Shown: positions 1 through 7,302 of the stretch, one piece after another | Numbering within the stretch: the first letter of the stretch is position 1 | Layout of the letters: the number at the start of each line of letters is the position of its first letter | DNA from: Pseudovibrio sp. Ad37 | GTDB lineage: Bacteria; Pseudomonadota; Alphaproteobacteria; Rhizobiales; Stappiaceae | Direction of reading: 5' to 3' | Assembly: GCF_001623075.1 (NCBI RefSeq) | Contig: NZ_LMCF01000079.1 | Coordinates: 62,001 to 126,000 of the forward strand | DNA: 64,000 bases | The notes under the pieces: generated by a model | What the model was told of the DNA's origin: nothing | What the model saw: the letters and a program-made list of their open reading frames with translations, nothing else | Databases searched by the model: none | Program-made: the position numbers and the translations under genes

Positions 1-161
1 CAAAAGCATTGCTTAGTGACAGAGTTCTAACGATCAAGCTGGTAAAGGCACACAATTAAAACGATTTCCAGTTCACCACCAGGAGCTAATATAGCAATAG
101 TATTCCGGTTAAACCGGTGAACTTGGTTTTTTCGCCTGTCTGATGTGACCTAATTTTTTAA

Positions 162-344
162 CATGAGATCACCACCACCACCATCGAATACCTCAAACTC
201 CGGAAGCAAATCGACACCCGTCTGAAGCAGATCCTCCGCGATGACACGCTCGGAGTGTTGGACGTCCTGCCCGAAATTGTGGAGCTGACAGGTTCTAAGA
301 ATGACCGAATGAAAGCCCTGTCAAAACTGGTTTCTGAGGCATAA
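162..344 (+). pseudogene. small open frame without a start codon
   Basis: An open frame of about 57 codons ends in TAA at 342-344. It reads as a plausible soluble peptide rich in charged residues (EYLKLRKQIDTRLKQIL, then VLPEIVELTG). An in-frame TAA lies just upstream at 159-161, and no ATG, GTG or TTG occurs before codon 32. An ATG at 163 is out of frame and soon stops. It could be a remnant, a gene with a frameshift in its first codons, or chance. I recognise no family. Confidence 0.25.
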
Positions 345-443
345 CATGACGTGAACTGTTCACTTGAATCAGTTTGTGAAGCCGGTGAATCTGTGTATTA
401 GATATTTCAATTAAATTATTGTTTTAATTACTTTATTTGTTTT

Positions 444-450
444 GAGGAGG
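444..450 (+). promoter_or_regulatory. strong ribosome binding site
   Basis: GAGGAGG sits four bases before the ATG at 455. It supports that ATG as the real start of the small membrane protein that follows. Confidence 0.6.
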
Positions 451-454
451 TTTA

Positions 455-907
455 ATGAAGCAGCCGCTGGTGAAGCTCGGGCTGTTGGTGTGTTTGCCAA
501 TTCTCTTGCACACTTTCGTCCCTATGCAGGCCTGGTGGCCTGTGCTCAGATATTCAAGTTCCTACAAACAAGATGCTCAAGAGCGCACTGTTGAATTTGC
601 AAAGCTCAGTCTCGAGGTTGCGGGCAAAGCGATCGTGGTGATGAACGAGCGCGACAAAAGTCATATCTTCAGCGAGCGCACATATTTAAAACTGCTTAAG
701 TTGCAGGGCGACAGGCGCGAGCCATCTCTGGTCGCAATGCATTGCAAGGGAAGTGTCTGCACCAACCAGCCAAATGACGCTCTCTTCGCAACACTCATGT
801 TAGCCTTTACTGCTTTGATTCTGGCCTTTGCCATGAAATTTGGGCTACGCCGGTCCTTCCCGTTGGGGGGAGCTAATGACATAGGTATGTCTGACAGGGA
901 TGCATAA
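455..907 (+). CDS. small two-segment membrane protein, unknown function
   Basis: A 150-residue protein with a hydrophobic segment near residues 7-24 that could be a membrane anchor or uncleaved signal, and a second at about 109-129. The middle part (about 35-105) is polar and would face the periplasm if both segments span. It has two cysteines five apart (C97 and C102) that could form a disulphide. The strong Shine-Dalgarno sequence supports the start. It stands alone on this strand, convergent with the ABC-F gene. I do not recognise the family. The coding call is supported by the ribosome site and the sensible topology. Confidence 0.6.
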   Translation: MKQPLVKLGLLVCLPILLHTFVPMQAWWPVLRYSSSYKQDAQERTVEFAKLSLEVAGKAIVVMNERDKSHIFSERTYLKLLKLQGDRREPSLVAMHCKGSVCTNQPNDALFATLMLAFTALILAFAMKFGLRRSFPLGGANDIGMSDRDA

Positions 908-927
908 GGCGCTCTGCACGTAGCAAT

Positions 928-962
928 AAAAAACCCGGCACTGCTTCCAGTCCCGGGTTCAT
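928..962 (-). terminator. Rho-independent terminator for the ABC-F gene
   Basis: An inverted repeat pairs AACCCGG with CCGGGTT. Read on the minus strand it is followed by a T-run (GGGTTTTTTA), about 25 bases after the stop of the leftward ABC-F gene. The plus strand has no T-run, so it serves the minus-strand gene. Confidence 0.7.
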
Positions 963-986
963 AACAATCTCTCTAAAGCGATAAGC

Positions 987-2873
987 CTAGCCGCCTGTCA
1001 GCTCTTCCAGCTCAGCGGACATCTTCAGCCAGTTCTCTTCGGTCTCTTCCAGCACCTTCACATAGGCAGCACGGCGGATGGCGTGTTGTTTTGCCTTGTC
1101 CGGTGCCTCGGTGTAGATGCGAGGATCAGCCAGCAGGGCATCAAGCTTTTTGATGTACTTCTGGTATTTGGAGATCTCTTTTTCCGCAGCTTCAATGTTC
1201 TTCTTCAGCGGTGCGGTTTTGGCACGGCGCTCAGCAGCTTCCTTCCGGCGCGCCTGTGCATTGGCTTTCTCGCTGTCTTCATCAGCCACCACCTTGGACT
1301 TGGAACCACTGTCGCCCTTTAAGATCAGCTTGCGGTACTCCGACATGTCGCCGTCAAAGTTTCTCACTCCGCCATCGGCAACCAGCCACAGCCGGTCTGC
1401 ACAGGCCTCTACCAGATGCCTGTCATGGCTGATGAGAATGACCGCACCGTCATAATCGTTGATCGCGTGCACAAGGGCTTCGCGGCTGTCGATATCAAGG
1501 TGGTTGGTCGGCTCATCGAGGATAACAAGGTTCGGTCCGTAGAACGTGGCAAGGCCCAGCAGCAACCGGGCTTTCTCACCACCGGAAAGATCCTTGGCAG
1601 GGGTCAGCATCCGGTCTGTCGGCAAACCAAACCGGTCCACACGCGCGCGGATTTTGGATTCCAACGCGCCCGGCATCAGCGGACGCACATGCTCAATCGG
1701 GTTGCTTTCGGGCATCAGGTCATCCAGCTGATGCTGCGCAAAAAACGCAGTGCTCAGCTTGGTGGCCTTAGTCATATCACCAGACATCAACCCAAGGCGC
1801 CCGGCAATCAGCTTGGCGAAGGTCGATTTACCGTTACCATTGGCTCCCAAAAGAGCAATGCGGTCATCATGGTCAATGTTCAGCGTCAGGTTCTTCAGGA
1901 TCACCGTGTCATCATAGCCAACGGAAGCCTGTTCCAGCTTGATGATCGGCGGAGAAAGCTTGGCCTCAGGCTGCGGAATATGCAGCTCCAGTCCTGATCC
2001 TTCATCCAACACAGAAATCGGCTGCATCTTCTCAAGCATCTTGATACGAGACTGCGCCTGTTTCGCTTTGGTAGCCTTCGCGCGGAAACGGTCAACGAAG
2101 CTTTGAATGTGCTTGCGTGCCTTTTCCTGCTTATCAGCCGCCTTCTTCTGCAGCAAAATGGTTTCACGGCGCTGACGGTCAAAACTGTCATAACCACCGC
2201 GATAGAAGGTGAGCTTACCACCATCCATATGCACGATGCTGTCGACCGCATTGTTCAAAAGGTCGCGATCATGGCTGATCAGAACAACCTGATACGGATA
2301 ACGCGCAATGAAGTTCTCCAGCCACATCGTACCTTCAAGGTCGAGGTAGTTGGTCGGCTCGTCAAGCAGCATCAGGTCTGGCTTGGAAAACAACAGGGCC
2401 GCAAGCGCAACACGCATACGCCAACCACCGGAGAAGTTGGCACACGGCTGCTGCTGCTCGTCGTAAGAAAAGCCCAGTCCGCTCAGGATCGCAGAGGCCC
2501 GCGCTTCAGCGCTGTGGCTCTCAATATCGACAAGTCGCGTATGGATCTCAGCAATACGGTGCGCATCTTCAGCTGTTTCGGCCTCAGCCAAAAGAGCGGT
2601 GCGTTCCGTATCAGCCGCCAGAACCACTTCCAAAAGCGTTTCCTGCGTGCCCGGCGCTTCCTGAGCCACCTGACCCACGCGCGCCTTTTGCGGCATGTGC
2701 ACACTGCCGCTCTCAACGGACAGCTCACCGCACAGCAGTTTGAACAGCGTAGACTTGCCAACGCCGTTGCGCCCGACAAGACCGGTTTTCGCACCACTTG
2801 GAATAGTAACGGAGGCATTGTCGATCAAAAGACGCCCGGCAATGCGATATGTAAGATTAGAAACCTGAAGCAT
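987..2873 (-). CDS. ABC-F family ATPase (translation or ribosome-associated)
   Basis: A soluble protein with two ABC cassettes and no membrane segments, the ABC-F layout (Uup/YheS/EttA relatives act on ribosomes). The first cassette has Walker A GRNGVGKST near residues 34-42, signature FSGGWRMR and Walker B LMLLDEPTN. The second has GANGNGKST, LSGGEKAR and VILDEPTN. A basic linker joins them, and a charged coiled coil of about 90 residues ends the protein, as in YheS/Uup types. I chose the ATG at 2873, because the frame upstream starts only at a TTG and adds 12 residues outside the conserved MLQVSNLTYR start. This gives 628 residues. The exact subfamily, and so any role in antibiotic protection, cannot be fixed by eye. 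Confidence 0.9.
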   Translation of the reverse strand: MLQVSNLTYRIAGRLLIDNASVTIPSGAKTGLVGRNGVGKSTLFKLLCGELSVESGSVHMPQKARVGQVAQEAPGTQETLLEVVLAADTERTALLAEAETAEDAHRIAEIHTRLVDIESHSAEARASAILSGLGFSYDEQQQPCANFSGGWRMRVALAALLFSKPDLMLLDEPTNYLDLEGTMWLENFIARYPYQVVLISHDRDLLNNAVDSIVHMDGGKLTFYRGGYDSFDRQRRETILLQKKAADKQEKARKHIQSFVDRFRAKATKAKQAQSRIKMLEKMQPISVLDEGSGLELHIPQPEAKLSPPIIKLEQASVGYDDTVILKNLTLNIDHDDRIALLGANGNGKSTFAKLIAGRLGLMSGDMTKATKLSTAFFAQHQLDDLMPESNPIEHVRPLMPGALESKIRARVDRFGLPTDRMLTPAKDLSGGEKARLLLGLATFYGPNLVILDEPTNHLDIDSREALVHAINDYDGAVILISHDRHLVEACADRLWLVADGGVRNFDGDMSEYRKLILKGDSGSKSKVVADEDSEKANAQARRKEAAERRAKTAPLKKNIEAAEKEISKYQKYIKKLDALLADPRIYTEAPDKAKQHAIRRAAYVKVLEETEENWLKMSAELEELTGG

Positions 2874-2970
2874 GCCACGCTGTTTGCCCGCAAACCTCTT
2901 GTTGTGCAAGGGGCAAGCAATCCGATTCTAATGTTTTTCTGATGATGGTGTGGCTTAAGAATGTGGGCTA

Positions 2971-3801
2971 CTACTGATTACACGCAATTTTTTGATGATT
3001 ATCTAAACAGTATTGAACTTGCTCGGGACTTACGATTGCATTGAATTCCCATGAACGAACGGTTCGCTCGAAGGACAGTTGAAAAATATCTGGTCTTTCT
3101 TCCGTGTCTCTTTGTCTCATTTGCCGGAGAAGACCCAAAATCTTAGATTTGAGTTTGGCTAATACGATCAACTCGTCTCGATAGCTATTCGCACAGAATA
3201 CCAAGTCGTGCTTTTCATTAAAGGACGCGCTGGAATGTGCTTCTTGCAAGCCATGCATTATAGAGATGATAGCATTTGCAATGTGCTCATCACCATACTC
3301 CAAATAACCGCAAAGTGTATCCAGATAAAAATGTGGATCTTTAACATTTTTAAAGCCAAGATCATTTGTTTCTTCGATTGAAATATCAGGTTCACTTGTT
3401 TCTTCTCTGCGTTTTATTTCGATGAATAGTTTGTTATAGTTATATGCGAGAAGATCAATAAACTTGCCAATGTTGACTAGATCAAAAGGCAGGCGAGCAC
3501 GATACATTTCCGCTCGTCTGTGACGTTCGTACTCGGCTTGCTCTTGGGCTTTAGCAGTTTGTTGTTTTATTGCTGACACAGAAAACGCAGTGATTACTGC
3601 AACGATAAGCGTTGCTAAAATGCCAAATGAACCTATCCAAAAGTTATTAGTCAAAGAAATGACTACATCAGCACCTCTTAGCACTCCGAATACCGACAGA
3701 GCTCCGTAAGCCGAAAACGTAATGAAGATGAGCGCAAATACCGCGAAAAAAAACAGCAAAAAAATTTGCCACCAGTCAAAAGCTGAAAAATTGATCTTCA
3801 A
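2971..3801 (-). CDS. hypothetical membrane protein with cytoplasmic helical domain
   Basis: A 276-residue protein. Two hydrophobic segments lie near residues 10-33 and 50-75. A charged helix follows (QQTAKAQEQAEYERHRRAEMYRA is split by no breaks), then about 170 residues of mostly helical soluble sequence. The topology suggests a membrane-anchored protein with a cytoplasmic C-terminal domain. I recognise no catalytic motif. Its DNA is visibly richer in A and T than the flanking genes, which may mean recent acquisition. It is followed leftward by the ABC-F gene but separated by about 100 bases. Confidence 0.65.
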   Translation of the reverse strand: MKINFSAFDWWQIFLLFFFAVFALIFITFSAYGALSVFGVLRGADVVISLTNNFWIGSFGILATLIVAVITAFSVSAIKQQTAKAQEQAEYERHRRAEMYRARLPFDLVNIGKFIDLLAYNYNKLFIEIKRREETSEPDISIEETNDLGFKNVKDPHFYLDTLCGYLEYGDEHIANAIISIMHGLQEAHSSASFNEKHDLVFCANSYRDELIVLAKLKSKILGLLRQMRQRDTEERPDIFQLSFERTVRSWEFNAIVSPEQVQYCLDNHQKIACNQ

Positions 3802-3912
3802 TATACCTAACCCATTTGAATTAAATCAGATTCATGCCTTCCAATTTAATGTATTTTCTTTACTTCAATCAATGAAAGAAGTGTTTTCTTTTAGGTCCGG
3901 AGTGAGTAACTC

Positions 3913-4350
3913 CTACCTCTTCCCATACCTGAACGCCTCCGCCACAAAGTGCTCGACGGGATCACGTGGGTAAGTGCCACTTACAGGCACCCAGAGGCAG
4001 CGGTTGCCTTCAAAATTCAGCACATCGCCATAAAGGGCGCGCATGTCAGCAATGAGGGTGGTTTGGCAGTGCACGAACAGGCCGAGCTGATCGCCGAACT
4101 TTGGTTTCCAGTGAAGGCGCACCGTGGTGCCGCCATGCTTTGGCAAAGGGCGATAGGAAGGTTCACCCCACTTCAGCGTCTCTGTCAAAGAGGAGGGGCC
4201 ATATAAGCGCTGGGCGCAGTCCAGGATAAGCGAGCGCAGGTCCAGCAGGCGGACGCGTTTGTCCTCAGGGTAAGCGGCAAACACCGCCGCAACGTCATCA
4301 GGCAAGGGCGCCTGAGCGGACTGTTTGCCGGGCTTTGTAACACGCTCCAT
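3913..4350 (-). CDS. DUF1801 (YdhG-like) domain protein
   Basis: A 145-residue protein matching the small DUF1801 fold. It has an N-terminal helical part (PEDKRVRLLDLRSLIL), the family-typical LKWGEPSYR stretch near residue 63, and a beta-rich region with FVHCQTTL. The family is widespread, small and soluble, with no established enzyme activity. The ATG at 4350 gives a normal length. It is downstream of a DinB-family gene on the same strand, about 106 bases apart, with a hairpin between them, so co-transcription is uncertain. Confidence 0.75.
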   Translation of the reverse strand: MERVTKPGKQSAQAPLPDDVAAVFAAYPEDKRVRLLDLRSLILDCAQRLYGPSSLTETLKWGEPSYRPLPKHGGTTVRLHWKPKFGDQLGLFVHCQTTLIADMRALYGDVLNFEGNRCLWVPVSGTYPRDPVEHFVAEAFRYGKR

Positions 4351-4422
4351 AAATGCATCCCTGAAAAGATCATGATCAATACCAGATCATAATTGACCTC
4401 TTCAGGGAGAAACAAGAGCACA

Positions 4423-4439
4423 CGCCCGATAATCGGGCG
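4423..4439. terminator. hairpin between DinB and DUF1801 genes
   Basis: A perfect seven-pair stem, CGCCCGA / TCGGGCG, with a three-base loop lies 18 bases beyond the stop of the leftward DinB gene. The downstream T-content on the minus strand is modest (CTCTTGTTTC), so it may be a weak terminator. Confidence 0.4.
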
Positions 4440-4456
4440 AAATCAGTTGCCTTTCG

Positions 4457-4990
4457 TCAGGCGGTAATCATGTCCTCTTCTTTTGCCATCCATTGCCCGG
4501 TCTCACGCTGGAAGTAGATCATGTCCAGCGCCGCAGGTGTCCGGCCCAGCTGGGTCAGCATGGCATGCACCTGTCCGCGGTGGTGGGTCTGATGGTTGAA
4601 GAAGTGGAACAGCGCAGCGCCAAGGGGCTGCTGCATCACCAGTGGCTTGCGCACAGTGCGATAGATCATGGTGCGCAGGAAGTCTTTCTCCTGCATCTGA
4701 TCAATCACCGAGCAGATACGAACGTCCAGCAGACGGCGCTTTTCCTGCAAGGTTGCAAGGTCGCCGGTCAACTGTTCGTCAAGGCTGTCAATCGGGTCGC
4801 CTTGGCCAGTAAAGCGATAGAGCCAGATCTTATCTGCCACATACTGGTGATCCATGGTGCCATGAATGGAATTGAAATAAACGCCAAGATCACGGTGATA
4901 CTCTTCCGCAGTGATCTGGTCGCATTCCTGAAGCAATAGATCGTTAGCCCACTTGTTATAGGAGGCATACATTACAAATGCTGCTTTCAT
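4457..4990 (-). CDS. DinB/YfiT-family metal-binding protein
   Basis: A 177-residue protein of the DinB fold, a four-helix bundle that binds a divalent metal through three histidines. Candidate ligands are the H of NSIHGTMDHQ near residue 44 and the NHQTHHRGQVHAML motif near residue 133, the hallmark of the family. DinB relatives are thiol- or damage-linked proteins, mostly of unknown substrate. The ATG at 4990 follows a GGACACCCCT context on the minus strand and gives the usual length. Confidence 0.85.
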   Translation of the reverse strand: MKAAFVMYASYNKWANDLLLQECDQITAEEYHRDLGVYFNSIHGTMDHQYVADKIWLYRFTGQGDPIDSLDEQLTGDLATLQEKRRLLDVRICSVIDQMQEKDFLRTMIYRTVRKPLVMQQPLGAALFHFFNHQTHHRGQVHAMLTQLGRTPAALDMIYFQRETGQWMAKEEDMITA

Positions 4991-5483
4991 AGGGGTGTCC
5001 TCTTGCTATGTCTGTTGCAAGAACAATGCACGCCTTTGAACCTCTATAAATTGACCCATCTCAAACAAAACCAGCCGTAGGGGGAGACGTGTAGTCGCAA
5101 CCCGAAAGACGTAGTTGTCCATGCAGCGCCAGAACCTGTTGGAACCTCAACCCTTTTCGCCAAAAGCCTGCATTCGCGTCATTGCCTCCTTGGGAAAACC
5201 TCCCCTTAAAATCAAAGGGGTCCATACGGAAGAGGCGGGAGGGGTGCCACGGAGCAGGGCTGATAACAGCATTGCAACCGTCATCAATGAGTCATAATCG
5301 CCTGTTTTCTGCAGTTTTCACGCAGGACAACGTGGGAATACGGATATACCCTCTTGCTTTTTAAGGGAGAGTTTAAGTATATCTCGCGCGAACCTTTGTG
5401 GCGCTTTGTTAAGGCGCTGCAGGAAAAAGATTTTTAATGAGAGCTGCCCTTCGGAAGCTCGTGACAAACTGCAGGTAATAACG
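4991..5483. other. intergenic region upstream of ndk
   Basis: There are about 490 bases between the divergent DinB and ndk genes. I see no convincing gene. One short hairpin, CCCCTT / AAGGGG, lies at 5202-5220. The stretch just before ndk (5400-5483) is open in the ndk frame but lacks protein-like conservation, so it is read as leader. Confidence 0.4.
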
Positions 5484-5906
5484 ATGGCGATTGAACGCAC
5501 GTTTTCCATGATCAAGCCGGACGCAACCAAACGCAACCTGACCGGTGCTATCACCGCTAAGCTCGAAGAAGCTGGCCTTAGCGTTGTTGCATCCAAGCGC
5601 GTTTGGATGTCCCTGCGTGAAGCTGAAGGTTTCTATGCAGTACACAAAGAGCGTCCTTTCTTTGGTGAACTGACAGAATTCATGTCTTCCGCTCCAACCA
5701 TCGTTCAGGTTCTGGAAGGCGAAAACGCAATCGCGAAAAACCGTGAAGTCATGGGCGCTACCAACCCTGCAGATGCTGCTGAAGGCACCATCCGTAAGGA
5801 ATTCGCTCTGTCCATCGGCGAAAACTCCGTACACGGTTCTGACGCTCCTGAAACAGCTGCTGAAGAAATCGCTTACTGGTTCTCCGGCACCGAAGTCGTA
5901 GGCTAA
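5484..5906 (+). CDS. ndk: nucleoside diphosphate kinase
   Basis: Transfers the terminal phosphate of ATP to nucleoside diphosphates through a phosphohistidine, balancing NTP and dNTP pools in the cytosol. The 140 residues match the family length. The start [15 protein letters not shown], the KERPFF segment and the active-site block near residue 117 ([13 protein letters not shown], catalytic His) are all present. I chose the ATG at 5484, because the 26 extra upstream codons in the same frame are not part of the family. It stands alone and is closed by its own terminator. Confidence 0.97.
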   Translation: MAIERTFSMIKPDATKRNLTGAITAKLEEAGLSVVASKRVWMSLREAEGFYAVHKERPFFGELTEFMSSAPTIVQVLEGENAIAKNREVMGATNPADAAEGTIRKEFALSIGENSVHGSDAPETAAEEIAYWFSGTEVVG

Positions 5907-5942
5907 TTTAGCTCAGTGATTTCAGCTGTCTGCTGAAAAAAA

Positions 5943-5984
5943 AAGCCCGCTTGATGCTTGATTGCGTCAGGCGGGTCTTTTCTT
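5943..5984 (+). terminator. terminator of ndk
   Basis: A stem of CCCGC with GCGGG, extended by imperfect pairs, is followed by TCTTTTCTTG. It starts about 37 bases after the ndk stop. Confidence 0.7.
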
Positions 5985-6063
5985 GTCAAAAATTCCATCA
6001 TATCGGCAGGTAATTCATAAAAGTTACTGGATAAACTCAGATTTGCGCTGGGCACCCTTGCTT

Positions 6064-6089
6064 CGGACACAATTTTAAAATTGAGTCCG
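6064..6089. promoter_or_regulatory. near-perfect 26-base palindrome upstream of the GlcG/HbpS-like gene
   Basis: The arms CGGAC and GTCCG flank a symmetric core, CAATTTTAAAATTG. Only one base pair of the 26-base dyad fails. It ends 35 bases before the ATG at 6125, where an operator would sit. No regulator gene adjoins it, so the protein that binds it is unknown. Confidence 0.45.
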
Positions 6090-6124
6090 CGCGCACGTGG
6101 GGAAAAGGAACGCGAGATAAATTC

Positions 6125-6598
6125 ATGAATATAAATGCAAAATCGCTTCTCTTAGGGGCATCTATGGCACTGGCGGCAAGCGCGGCAACCGCTCAGGACC
6201 ATACTCGTCCTTATTTGAGCCTTGATGCAGCAGGCAAAGGCGTAAGCGTCTGTGTGGCTCTGGCGAAGGATAACGGTTGGAACATGTCCATCGTTATTCT
6301 GGATCGGGGAGAGGATGTTGTGGCGTCTGCACGCATGGATGAGGCTCTGCCTGCCAGCTACAAAGGCGCAACGCTCAAGGCAAACACATCTTTGTCCTGG
6401 GGCATGCCAACAGAGCAGGTGAACGAGGTTCTGGAGAAGGCACCGGTCTTCAAACAGTTCCCGGGCATTTTAGGCATTGCCGGCGGTCTGCCGATCATCG
6501 TAGGTGAAAGCGCTCTGGTGGGTGCAATCGGCGTTGCAGGCAGCTCCATGGAAAATGATGCAACCTGCGCAAAGGCAGCTGTAGAAGCCATGCGCTGA
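6125..6598 (+). CDS. exported GlcG/HbpS-like (DUF336) protein
   Basis: A 157-residue protein with a clean Sec signal (SLLLGASMALAASAATAQ, cleavage after about residue 23). A single GlcG/HbpS domain follows: the VVILDRGEDVVASARMD strand, the KAPVFKQFPGILGIAGGLPI block and a C-terminal VGAIGVAGSSMEND. HbpS relatives bind haem outside the cell or in the periplasm, while other members (GlcG) have no known activity. It is monocistronic with its own terminator and a palindromic candidate operator. Haem binding here is an inference from the family only. Confidence 0.85.
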   Translation: MNINAKSLLLGASMALAASAATAQDHTRPYLSLDAAGKGVSVCVALAKDNGWNMSIVILDRGEDVVASARMDEALPASYKGATLKANTSLSWGMPTEQVNEVLEKAPVFKQFPGILGIAGGLPIIVGESALVGAIGVAGSSMENDATCAKAAVEAMR

Positions 6599-6623
6599 TC
6601 GCAGCAAACCGAGTGAGTTTAAC

Positions 6624-6661
6624 AAAGCCAGTTCCGTTTGTGCGGAGCTGGCTTTGTTTTT
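6624..6661 (+). terminator. terminator after the GlcG/HbpS-like gene
   Basis: AAAGCCAG pairs with CTGGCTTT, followed by GTTTTTGC. It lies about 25 bases after the stop at 6598. Confidence 0.75.
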
Positions 6662-6702
6662 GCGCTATCTCTGTCTCAAAGGCACGAGGCCAGTCTCAGG
6701 AG

Positions 6703-7140
6703 TTACATCCACATTTGCGGGTGGTTCTGGCTCGACAATTCAGGGGCCGCACCGACTTTAACTTCTGCGTACCACTCAGAAACCTGAAGGAAGACCGGGA
6801 AAACCTGCCGCAGATGCGTCACGTCAAAGTCGCTGTCTGGAATGCGGATTTCGCCATAGGCTGAGGAATGGGCAACCTCAAGGCCAAAGGTCAGATTATA
6901 ACCCGCCACATCCAACGTATTGCTGTTTTGCAGCAGTTCTGTGAGAACGCGTGTATCAGTTGGCAAGTCATTGAAGAGAATGCGGAGCACGCACGTTTCG
7001 GTAGTCTGATCAAAGCCGAATACCAGAGAAAAATTCTGATTAATTTCAAGCACGAGTTCGCCGTCGAGGTCATCCTCCAGCATCGGGCTTAAATCAATGC
7101 TTTCCAGGAATTCATTAGCGGCTGTTTGAAAGTTCGACAC
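6703..7140 (-). CDS. candidate CesT/Tir-type (class I) type III secretion chaperone
   Basis: A 145-residue acidic protein whose pattern fits the CesT/SicP/SigE chaperone fold. It has an N-terminal helix (FQTAANEFLESI), the strand LVLEINQNFSLVFGFD, then alternating strands LRILFNDLP and NLTFGLEV, and a C-terminal helix. Such chaperones are small acidic dimers that hold one effector in the cytosol for export. It lies head to head with the SopB-like effector, 162 bases apart. That is the strongest functional clue, although in Salmonella the sopB and sigE genes run in the same direction. The family call rests on pattern, not on a catalytic motif. Confidence 0.65.
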   Translation of the reverse strand: MSNFQTAANEFLESIDLSPMLEDDLDGELVLEINQNFSLVFGFDQTTETCVLRILFNDLPTDTRVLTELLQNSNTLDVAGYNLTFGLEVAHSSAYGEIRIPDSDFDVTHLRQVFPVFLQVSEWYAEVKVGAAPELSSQNHPQMWM

Positions 7141-7302
7141 GGGTGCTCCTTTAAACGGGATGTTTGATTTGAACTCTGTCTAACAGAGACAATCAACCCA
7201 TAGGCGTGCCAAAGGGCACATCACGCCCCTCAGCTTTCCATATGCTTTGTCTCAAGAACGCGCTCAACGCGCCGCTAAAAGACAAAACTAAGGGAACTAG
7301 GC

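Noticed and set aside
2103-2942. 279-codon plus-strand frame over the ABC-F gene
   Set aside because: Reverse of a conserved ATPase region; no supporting motif.
5406-5483. 26-codon extension at the N-terminus of ndk
   Set aside because: Not part of the family, Arg/Cys rich. The ATG at 5484 gives the standard start.
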